The notes beneath the pieces are model-generated. The model was not told where the DNA came from and did not search any database. It worked only from the letters and a program-made list of their open reading frames with translations. Shown piece by piece: positions 40,217-47,554 of a DNA stretch of 64,000 nucleotides. The stretch covers positions 248,001 through 312,000 of the forward strand of contig NZ_BMGI01000005.1 in assembly GCF_014640115.1 (NCBI RefSeq). Reading direction: 5' to 3'. The stretch comes from Sinisalibacter lacisalsi (GTDB lineage: Bacteria > Pseudomonadota > Alphaproteobacteria > Rhodobacterales > Rhodobacteraceae). The translations under genes and the position numbers were made by a program. Every line of letters begins with the position of its first letter. Positions within the stretch are counted from its first letter, which is position 1.

Positions 40217-41155
40217 GTGCCCGTCCCGAGTTACGAAACACTCATGCTTCCGGTGCTTACTATGTTCGACGCAGGGGCGCGCAACGTCGCAGACTGCGTC
40301 CCGCAGATTAAGACCCAGTTCCAGATTGCCGACGAGGAGGCGGGCGAGTTGCTGCCCAGCGGGCGCGTGACCGTCCTGCAAAGCCGGACCCACTGGGCGC
40401 GCACCTACCTCTCAAAGGCGGGTCTTCTGACGTCCCCCAAACGAAACCTGCACGTTATCACGGACCGGGGGCGTGCCGTGCTGGCGCAGAATCCACCCAA
40501 GATAGACAATGCTTTTCTAGCGCAGTTCGAGGAGTTCGAGGCATGGCGTGAGCGCGCTACATCCGGTCCGGGCGGGACCGACCATGGGGAAGCCGCGCCC
40601 GCCGGGCAGGGGGCAGTCCCGAGGGGTGAGAGTGCTCAGACGCCTGAGGATGCAATAGCCGCTGCGGACAAGGTGCTGCGTGCCGCGCTGGCGGATGAAT
40701 TGTTGGCCCTATTGGCAGAGGTGTCGCCCCAGCGGTTCGAACGGGTGATCCTAGACCTTCTGGCCGCCATGGGCTTCGGGCGGGGCGAATTGAGCAACGG
40801 CCATATGACCAAGACGACGGGCGATGGTGGTATCGACGGGGTGATCCATGAGGATGCGCTGGGCCTGGACGCGGTCTACGTGCAGGCGAAGCGTTATGCA
40901 CCGGACAACAAGATCAGCCGACCCGACATCCAGCGCTTCGTAGGGTCATTGACTGGGGAAGGGGCGACGAAGGGCGTTTTCGTCACCACGTCGGATTTTT
41001 CACGCGAGGCACGGGACTACATCAGCCGGGTTCAGCACAGGATTGTCCTGATCGACGGCCAGCGGTTTGCGCACCTTTTGATCAAGCACGGGGTCGGTGT
41101 TCGCGTCCGGGCTACATACACCATTAAGACCGTGGATGAAGACTATTTTGTCTAG
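40217..41155 (+). CDS. mrr: Mrr-family type IV restriction endonuclease
   Basis: 312 residues, usual length for Mrr. An N-terminal winged-helix Mrr_N domain (about 1-95: PVPSYETLMLPVLTMFD, RTHWARTYLSKAGLL) recognises DNA, and a C-terminal PD-(D/E)XK-type nuclease domain has GFGRGE, the metal-site aspartate in TTGDGGIDG (about 203-209) and QAKRY (about 222), the Q-x-K variant characteristic of Mrr. Mrr enzymes cut DNA bearing foreign methylation. GTG start at 40217 with GGAGG seven bases upstream. It is the leftmost gene of the element, followed 23 bp later by a small membrane protein gene. Confidence 0.92.
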   Translation: MPVPSYETLMLPVLTMFDAGARNVADCVPQIKTQFQIADEEAGELLPSGRVTVLQSRTHWARTYLSKAGLLTSPKRNLHVITDRGRAVLAQNPPKIDNAFLAQFEEFEAWRERATSGPGGTDHGEAAPAGQGAVPRGESAQTPEDAIAAADKVLRAALADELLALLAEVSPQRFERVILDLLAAMGFGRGELSNGHMTKTTGDGGIDGVIHEDALGLDAVYVQAKRYAPDNKISRPDIQRFVGSLTGEGATKGVFVTTSDFSREARDYISRVQHRIVLIDGQRFAHLLIKHGVGVRVRATYTIKTVDEDYFV

Positions 41156-41178
41156 GTCCTGCAAGACGTGAGGGTGCT

Positions 41179-41400
41179 ATGCGAAAAAGGTATAAGGATG
41201 GGTTGGTTGTCTCCCTGTTATTGCTTGGTTATGTAGCTGGTTTTTTTGTTATTGCGGTCTTTTTTCCAGAGACGAACGGGCTGGTGACAACTGTGCTCAG
41301 TTTGCTCTGGACTGTCGTCTTTTTAAAAGGATTTGAGATACTTTTCCGCGCTATGGAGGTGCATAAGGCGCGCGCGAAACGCAGGCCATCAACCGAATAA
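41179..41400 (+). CDS. small membrane protein with two helices, downstream of mrr
   Basis: 73 residues, RKRYKDGLVVSLLLLGYVAG then a second hydrophobic segment (LVTTVLSLLWTVVFLKGFEI) and a basic tail KARAKRRPSTE. GAGG lies before the ATG. The DNA is clearly more AT-rich than its neighbours (runs such as TTTTTTTGTT), suggesting a different recent origin. Two-helix membrane proteins next to nucleases can be defence effectors or toxins, but nothing in the sequence proves that. It ends 106 bp before the next gene. Confidence 0.6.
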   Translation: MRKRYKDGLVVSLLLLGYVAGFFVIAVFFPETNGLVTTVLSLLWTVVFLKGFEILFRAMEVHKARAKRRPSTE

Positions 41401-41506
41401 TTGAGATGACGACTTGCAAAGCGTCTCTGCGGGATCATGATGTTGCCCGGAATAGGATCACGGGTCTATTCATTGCCATGTAAGGTCCCTCACCCATGGT
41501 GTCTCA

Positions 41507-42430
41507 ATGAACCCCCGCCGCGCTTTCTATCACGAGGAGCACGAGTTTTCCTTCCGTGCCGGACGGGACCGGACCAAGCGCGGCGGAGAGGACGCAGTGG
41601 TGTGTGGCGCTCAGACCCGGCAGGGGCGTTTCTGCCAGAGCCTTCCTATCCGAGAGGGTAAAGGCCGCTGCTTGCGCCATGCGGGGCCGCACGCGGCCCG
41701 TGCGCACCGAGAGCGCCAGCTGGAGGGATTGCGGACAGGGCGGGTAAGTCCCGAGGAATGGAACCGCGCCGAGGCACGTCGGGCGGCCAACAGACTGTCC
41801 CGTGCGTGGCGGAAGGACCCTTGGCTGCCGGGCGCCACCATCGACCTAGGGGCGCATGAGAACACTATGCGTGCCGATCTGGCCGCGCGGGCAGTGCTCG
41901 ACGACATACGGACGCTGGCTCCTGCGGTGGCGGACTGGCTGCGCTGGAAGTTCCGGCGCTACAGGATCGACCGGACCGACTGGGCACGCTGGGAGCGGGT
42001 TCTAGTGAATGACCTACCTTGTCGCGTGGAGGCCGCTGGGCCGCCCCCCGCCGGGTGTGAAGGTCCGTCGCTGGGCGCGAATGAGGCCGCAGCACGGGGC
42101 GCCGTGTGGACGCCTGAGGACAGTGCAGATGATGTTCGCTCCAAACGCCATTGCCCGGACCCGATCAAGGTGCCGCCCAAAGTCCGGGGCAAAGGCTACG
42201 GGCGGCGCGGACGGCCCCGGACGCAGCCTGCGGACGACGGTGAGTTGTCCGGGCTCATGGAGCTATACCGGCAGAACCAAGCCACGGTCGGGCCGATGCT
42301 GGAGCGGTGCGCGACGGATGGCGACCGGCTCGCGCTGTTGCGCGCGATGCGGGACTATCTGGCCGACCCGAACGAGCCCCGGGCGCAAGCGCGGTGGCTG
42401 TCTATGGTCCGGCTGTTGCGGTCCACCTAG
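41507..42430 (+). CDS. element protein with CGAxTxxGxxC zinc-like motif
   Basis: 307 residues. Near residues 33-60 is the pattern CGAQTRQGRFCQ...GRCLRHAG, a four-ligand Cys/His cluster (C-x8-C-x11-C-x2-H) seen in many short mobile-element proteins of Alphaproteobacteria. The middle is Arg/Trp-rich (WLRWKFRRYRIDRTDWARWE) and the C-terminal third has a proline/basic linker (KVPPKVRGKGYGRRGRPRTQ) then a helical tail. The basic composition fits nucleic-acid binding; no enzyme motif is visible. Its role in the element is unknown: it could be a regulator of the array that follows (42463-42717). Confidence 0.6.
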   Translation: MNPRRAFYHEEHEFSFRAGRDRTKRGGEDAVVCGAQTRQGRFCQSLPIREGKGRCLRHAGPHAARAHRERQLEGLRTGRVSPEEWNRAEARRAANRLSRAWRKDPWLPGATIDLGAHENTMRADLAARAVLDDIRTLAPAVADWLRWKFRRYRIDRTDWARWERVLVNDLPCRVEAAGPPPAGCEGPSLGANEAAARGAVWTPEDSADDVRSKRHCPDPIKVPPKVRGKGYGRRGRPRTQPADDGELSGLMELYRQNQATVGPMLERCATDGDRLALLRAMRDYLADPNEPRAQARWLSMVRLLRST

Positions 42431-42462
42431 GCGGTTCGGACAGGGGGCGGCCCCCAAAATCC

Positions 42463-42717
42463 GCACCACCTTTGCACCACCTTGTCTGCTCAAGGGGACC
42501 GGCAAGCGCACAGCGCGGGACGTTTTTCAGGGCTTCCGGGCAGGGGGCAATATGGCCCTGTTTTCTGCACCACCACCACTTCCGCCCTATAGGTAGACCA
42601 TGGTGGTGCAGCAGGGGGGCCGCCCTTTAGGGGGCGGCCTCCCATGCGGCTTTCCACCCCTCCTAGTCGCAACATGTTGCATCACCTTTGCACCACTTTG
42701 AACGCGAAGGTGGTGCA
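42463..42717. repeat. TGCACCAC iteron-like array
   Basis: Related sites recur in both orientations: GCACCACCTT at 42463-42472 and 42474-42483 (direct), CTGCACCACCA at 42565-42575 with its perfect inverse TGGTGGTGCAG at 42601-42611, TGCATCACC at 42678-42686, TGCACCAC at 42689-42696 and its inverse GTGGTGCA at 42710-42717. The array occupies the 595-bp gap between the CGAxT gene and mod, which contains no other supported gene. Iterated sites of this kind serve as replication origins or as operators of a repressor; the element also encodes a primase-helicase. Confidence 0.65.
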
Positions 42718-42809
42718 GATCGGTCAGCAAGCCCCCCGTGCCGGGAACAAGGGTGGCTCCGTGCGTGCGGCGCGGCAGGCTCGCGTCCGGGGCCATGTCC
42801 GGAGGCATG

Positions 42810-42864
42810 TCCGGACGCAGCGAAAACCACGTCCGGAAAATCAGCTGGGACAGAGCCGGGACAA
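42810..42864 (+). repeat. 55-bp direct repeat, left copy (before mod)
   Basis: Starts TCCGGACGCAGCGAAAACC and ends GGGACAGAGCCGGGACAA. It is repeated at 47474-47528 with 3 mismatches in 55. The pair encloses exactly the mod-res genes. Confidence 0.9.
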
Positions 42865-43025
42865 ATCCGGGCCATGGCCCCGGGGCGCCGCGCCGGGTTC
42901 CGCCCCGAAGCGACGCAGGGCGATCCGATTTGCCCGCCCCCGTGCCGGGATATTTGGTGGCCTCCCCCTGTAGCGGACCCGGGAAAGACCGGTTAGGTTT
43001 GCGCAGGTTGGTTGTAGGAGCCGCA

Positions 43026-44789
43026 ATGTCCGACAAATACGAGACCCTCACGCGCGAGCAGTTGATCGAGCTATTGAAGAAGCGGGATCGCACCAAGAAG
43101 CTGGGGCTGGTCTGGGAGCGCGACGAGATCGCGGCGGATCAGGCCATCGATGAGAACTTCATCGCCTGCGAGATCGTGCCGGAGCTGTCGGACAAGCCGG
43201 CGCCGTGGCCGAACATGGTGATCGAGGGCGACAATTTCGATGCCTTGCGCTGGCTGCGAATGACGCTGGCGGGGCGGGTGAAGTGCATCTACATCGATCC
43301 GCCCTACAACACCGGCAACAAGGATTGGGTCTACAACGACCGCTACATGGACCCGGAGGACCGTTTCCGCCAGTCCACATGGCTCGAATTCCTCTACCGT
43401 CGTTTCACGCTGGCCCGAGACCTCTTGGCCGAGGACGGCGTGATGCTGGTTTCGATCAATGATGAGCAGCGAGCACTGCTTGAGTTGATGATGGATGAGG
43501 CAATGCCGGGGATGAAGCTTGGTTGCTTTGTCTGGCGCACTCGTAAGGGCGGCTATGACAGTGGGAACTTCTCAAAAGATCATGATTTCGTAATGATCTA
43601 TCGAAACCCGAAGTTCGAGTTTGCGGGATCGGCCAAGCAGCGCGCCGATTTTTCAAACGATGATGATGACCCACGCGGGCCTTGGACCGATGATCCGCTA
43701 CAGCAGCCAAAAAACTATAAGCAGCGCGAGGGCGGGGTCTATCTCATCCGCGACCCTGACACGGATATCTACTATCCCCCGAACCCTAACCGTGTTTGGT
43801 CTGTTGGTCAGAGAGGCGACAAAAAGCTCCGAGAGGCCGCTATCGAAGACCTACTTGATGAAAAGCTCATCATTTTCAAAAAGAAGGGTGAATTCGTTCG
43901 GTATGAAACCTTTGAAGAGCTTCAACAAGCGATCGTGGATAAGACCGCCCACAAATTCGCAAGGCTTGATCTTCCAAACCTAGCAGATTGGGTTGGCAAA
44001 AAGATTGGGATTGGGAGCGTTCGGATAAAAAAATTCTTGAAGGACCGAAAGGAGACCCCGAACCCTCTCTCAAGCCTCTTGGACGGCGTTATCACCGATG
44101 AGTCCTATTCAGTCGAGGTGGGCAAGACAGCCGAAGGGACTCGGGCAATCCGTGCTATTTTTGGGGGTGATGCTTTTGAATATCCGAAGCCTCCTTCACT
44201 GATCCGAGAACTGATCCGGCAGTCCGCGAGACCGGGCGATATCGTGCTCGATTTCTTCGCAGGTTCGGCAACCACTGCGCAGGCGGTGATGGAACTGAAT
44301 GCCGAGGATGGCGGCGACCGGCGCTTCATCATGGTTTCTTCCACCGAGGCGACCGAGGATGAGCCCGAAAAGAACCTGTGCCGCGACGTGACGGCGGAGC
44401 GGGTCCGGCGGCTCCATGCCAGCGACGATCCGAAATATGCCGACCTCGCCGCGCCTTTCGCTTACATGCGCACGCGCGAGATCGCCTTCGAGGATTTGGA
44501 CTATGATCTGGACCCCAAGGATGCCTGGGCCGCGCTCGAAACCCTGCACGGCTTGCCTCTGACGGCCTATGACCCCGCCGCGCCGTGGAACGCTCACGAG
44601 GGCGAGGGCGTGACGCTGGTGATGGTGGACCGCTACGACGCCGCGCTTCTGGACTGGCTGCGTGAGCGGTCATTCCAGAACGTCTTCGTCTACTCTTGGG
44701 CACCAGGGCAATTGGCGCGCGAGCTGGCTGGTGTCGAGATCGAAATCCGCTCGGTCCGCGACACGCTGGTGCGGAGTTTCCAGCAATGA
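43026..44789 (+). CDS. mod: type III restriction-modification DNA methyltransferase (Mod)
   Basis: 587 residues. It is a beta-class adenine-N6 methyltransferase: the catalytic motif IV DPPYNTGNKDWVYND is near residue 91 and precedes the SAM-binding motif I LDFFAGSATTAQAV near 407. The region between about 150 and 400 is the target-recognition domain, whose DNA is visibly more AT-rich than both ends. Mod sets the recognition sequence and methylates it, and forms the restriction complex with Res. ATG at 43026 is preceded by AGGAG. The stop overlaps res by 4 nt (ATGA). Confidence 0.94.
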   Translation: MSDKYETLTREQLIELLKKRDRTKKLGLVWERDEIAADQAIDENFIACEIVPELSDKPAPWPNMVIEGDNFDALRWLRMTLAGRVKCIYIDPPYNTGNKDWVYNDRYMDPEDRFRQSTWLEFLYRRFTLARDLLAEDGVMLVSINDEQRALLELMMDEAMPGMKLGCFVWRTRKGGYDSGNFSKDHDFVMIYRNPKFEFAGSAKQRADFSNDDDDPRGPWTDDPLQQPKNYKQREGGVYLIRDPDTDIYYPPNPNRVWSVGQRGDKKLREAAIEDLLDEKLIIFKKKGEFVRYETFEELQQAIVDKTAHKFARLDLPNLADWVGKKIGIGSVRIKKFLKDRKETPNPLSSLLDGVITDESYSVEVGKTAEGTRAIRAIFGGDAFEYPKPPSLIRELIRQSARPGDIVLDFFAGSATTAQAVMELNAEDGGDRRFIMVSSTEATEDEPEKNLCRDVTAERVRRLHASDDPKYADLAAPFAYMRTREIAFEDLDYDLDPKDAWAALETLHGLPLTAYDPAAPWNAHEGEGVTLVMVDRYDAALLDWLRERSFQNVFVYSWAPGQLARELAGVEIEIRSVRDTLVRSFQQ

Positions 44790-47335
44790 GCCCCAGAACT
44801 CAGGAAGCGCGTTTCGCACTGGCCGGATACCAGTCCCGCGCAGTCGAGGCGCTGACCGGCGTAATCCGAAAGGTGGCCGAATTCCACGACGACCGCCCGC
44901 AACACCGGCAGGAGATTGCCCTGAAAAGCGGCGTGACGTTGCTGCAAGCGCCCACCGGGTCAGGCAAGACGCTGGTGTTGGGCCGGGTGCTGGAAGGCTT
45001 GCGTGGGGCGCTGTCGCGCCCCGTCGTATGGTTCTGGTTCGCGCCCTATGCCGGGTTGGTGACGCAAACCCGCGATGCGATTGTCGATCAATGTGGGGCA
45101 CTGCGGGTGCGGGATATCACCACGGATCGTGAGCCGGTGGGCACGCGCGATGGCGACGTCTTCGTCCAGACGTGGAGCGCGGTGGCGGCAAACAACAAGG
45201 ACGCCCGCAAGGTTCGGCGCACCAAGGAAAGCGCCCTGTCGCTCGATGACATGATCGCGGCGCTGCGCGATGACGGTTTTTTCGTGGGTGTGGTGATCGA
45301 TGAGGCGCACCTGAATTTCGGGGCCTCGGCCAAAGCGGCCGCAGACTTCTACCTGAACGCCTTGAAGCCGGATTTCACCGTTCTGGCAACGGCCACCCCC
45401 AACGACGACAAGCTGGAAGCCTTCGAGGAAAAAGCCGGGATCGAAGTCGCGAGCCGCGTGATCGTGCCGCGCAGCGACGTGGTGGAGGCGGGGCTGAACA
45501 AGGTGGGGCTGATGATGGGCGTGATCCGGATGAGCGATGCGGACCGCGATCTGGTGGACCACGAACAGGCCACGCTCACCGCCGGTTGGACGCAACACCA
45601 GCGGGTGAAGGCGCGGCTTGATGAGCGAGGTGTCGTCCTCACCCCCCTGATGCTGGTGCAGGTCGAGGATCAGGCGAAGGGTGGCGGTGATCCGGTTGAC
45701 CGTGTGCGCGAAAAGCTGATCGAAGTCGGCGTGCCCGAGACTGCGATTGCGACGCACACGTCCGGCCAACCCGACCCGGATTTTCACACGCTCGCCTATG
45801 ACCCCGACAAGGAAGTGCTGATATTCAAGGTGGCCGTTGCAACGGGCTTTGATGCGCCCCGCGCGTGGACGCTGGTTTCGGTCCGCCCGAACCGGGGCAA
45901 GGAATTCGGTCTGCAAATCGTTGGCCGGATCATGCGGGTGCATCCTCTGATCCGCCCTTATCACGGGCAGGATGCCCTGCTGGATCGTGGCTATGTGTTC
46001 CTCACCGACCCGGAAATGCAGGCGGGCCTCGATGCCGCCGTCGAAGAAGTCAAAGCGGTGCGCCAGAGCATCGAATTGATCACGGACCGGCTGGATGTTG
46101 TCGAGTTTGGCAATGCCGCAAAGCCGCTGGGCTTTTCCGATGTCGTCACGACGTCACAGTTTCAGCCACCGGTCCCGTCCAGCCCCGAAGACCGCCAGAT
46201 GCGGCTCGCGAACCTGATCGATCAAGGGTTGGTTAAGTCGGACGTGGTGTCCCTGCCGGACGCAGAACAGGACCGCGCAATTCTTGCCGGAGAAGCATGG
46301 CAGCAGATGACCCAGACGCCCCTGTTCGGGAACCTGCCGGAAAGCGAACGTCCGGACGCAGCACCGGCGAGCTCCGGTAAACCCAACCTGCGGCCCTACC
46401 CCCTGCGTCGGGATATCGACCTGCCCGAAGGCTTGTGGCGCGAATTGCCACCCGATCCGAGCGAGGCCGACAAGTTGGTCGGTGATATTGCGAAGGTCTT
46501 CTGCGCAAGCTCGAACGTCGTGTCGCTGCTACAAAAGCGGAAGACCAAGGCCAAGATGAGCCTGCGCGATCTGTTCGTCGCGGATATGGCTGAGGAAGTC
46601 GAGTTGCGGCTGCGATTTTCGAACGCGCGCGTCGCGGAAAAGGCCCAGATGGCCTTCAACTTCAACGACACTATTGATCCCCGTTTGCTCAAGCGCGCCT
46701 TGATCAGCGAGTTGCGTCGGGTTGTCGATGACGAGGTTATCGAAGCGGAGGAACGCGATTTGCGCCGCGCGCTTGATCTCGCGGTGATGGGGGAGCCGGA
46801 CAAACTCAAGGAAGCCATGAAGACAGCCCAAGGCCGAAACGTCCGGGTGTCCGATGCCGAGCCGATCCCGGAGGCTTATTATGGTCCCGATGGCCTACCC
46901 CCCGCCGGGAAGTCAGCTTACGGGGTCTTCCCCGCGCGCTTGAACGGCGAGGAACAACGGTTTGCCGAATTTCTCGACGCGGATAGCACGGGCACGGTTC
47001 TTTGGTGGATGCGCAACCCGGAAAACGAGCGCTGGGCAACGCGGATCGTTCTGCCCAGCGGCAAAAACTTCTTCCCTGACTTTGTTGTCGGCGTTGCGGG
47101 GCGCGCCACGCCGAATTCCATCGCCTTGGTCGAGATCAAAGATGACGGCGAGACCGGACGGCTGCAATCGGACCGGAATATCGACAAGATCAGGGTCCAG
47201 CACCGGGAATACCGGAACGTGTTCTGGACCTACCGAATGGATGGCCAATGGGTGCGCGCGCACCTGAATGAAGGTTTGCACCGCATTTTGCCGAAGGATG
47301 CCTTCTCGATCTCGGAAATGGTCTTCCTCAACTGA
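44786..47335 (+). CDS. res: type III restriction enzyme Res subunit (helicase-nuclease)
   Basis: 849 residues. Superfamily 2 helicase motifs are in order: Walker A QAPTGSGKT at 54-62, DEAH box VVIDEAHLNFG near 171, ATATPNDDK near 205, and motif VI QIVGRIMRVHP near 378. A C-terminal PD-(D/E)XK endonuclease is indicated by NFFPDFVVGVAG near 762 and ALVEIKDDGET near 780. Res translocates along or diffuses on DNA after Mod binds an unmethylated site and cuts when two complexes interact. It overlaps mod by 4 nt and ends 138 bp before the right 55-bp repeat. Confidence 0.93.
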   Translation: MSPRTQEARFALAGYQSRAVEALTGVIRKVAEFHDDRPQHRQEIALKSGVTLLQAPTGSGKTLVLGRVLEGLRGALSRPVVWFWFAPYAGLVTQTRDAIVDQCGALRVRDITTDREPVGTRDGDVFVQTWSAVAANNKDARKVRRTKESALSLDDMIAALRDDGFFVGVVIDEAHLNFGASAKAAADFYLNALKPDFTVLATATPNDDKLEAFEEKAGIEVASRVIVPRSDVVEAGLNKVGLMMGVIRMSDADRDLVDHEQATLTAGWTQHQRVKARLDERGVVLTPLMLVQVEDQAKGGGDPVDRVREKLIEVGVPETAIATHTSGQPDPDFHTLAYDPDKEVLIFKVAVATGFDAPRAWTLVSVRPNRGKEFGLQIVGRIMRVHPLIRPYHGQDALLDRGYVFLTDPEMQAGLDAAVEEVKAVRQSIELITDRLDVVEFGNAAKPLGFSDVVTTSQFQPPVPSSPEDRQMRLANLIDQGLVKSDVVSLPDAEQDRAILAGEAWQQMTQTPLFGNLPESERPDAAPASSGKPNLRPYPLRRDIDLPEGLWRELPPDPSEADKLVGDIAKVFCASSNVVSLLQKRKTKAKMSLRDLFVADMAEEVELRLRFSNARVAEKAQMAFNFNDTIDPRLLKRALISELRRVVDDEVIEAEERDLRRALDLAVMGEPDKLKEAMKTAQGRNVRVSDAEPIPEAYYGPDGLPPAGKSAYGVFPARLNGEEQRFAEFLDADSTGTVLWWMRNPENERWATRIVLPSGKNFFPDFVVGVAGRATPNSIALVEIKDDGETGRLQSDRNIDKIRVQHREYRNVFWTYRMDGQWVRAHLNEGLHRILPKDAFSISEMVFLN

Positions 47336-47473
47336 TGGCGCGCGCCCCGAGCAGGTCGGAAGCTCCCAAAGCAGTAGTGCAGATATCGGGGCACTGTTGG
47401 CCTCGCTTCGTTTGATGCGTGAATTTTTCATGCGTGAGTATGGTCAAGAGCACCCGCCGCACCTGTTTTTCGT

Positions 47474-47528
47474 TCCGGACGCAGCGAAAGCCACGTCCGG
47501 AAAATCAGCCGGGACAGAGCTGGGACAA
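47474..47528 (+). repeat. 55-bp direct repeat, right copy (after res)
   Basis: Copy of 42810-42864 in the same orientation, differing at three positions. It lies in the 219-bp gap between the convergent res and primase-helicase genes. Beyond it, GCGCCTCAGC and the primase stop follow; no other feature is seen in the gap. Confidence 0.9.
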
Positions 47529-47554
47529 TTGCGCCTCAGCAGATCGTGAGACGC

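Noticed and set aside
42463-42717. CRISPR array
   Set aside because: Repeat units are about 8-11 bp, in both orientations and unevenly spaced; there are no uniform spacers or cas genes.
42587-43096. Several 60-170-codon frames in the gap before mod
   Set aside because: They overlap one another on both strands, contain the repeat sequences and have no ribosome-binding sites; the region is better explained by the iteron array and 55-bp repeat.
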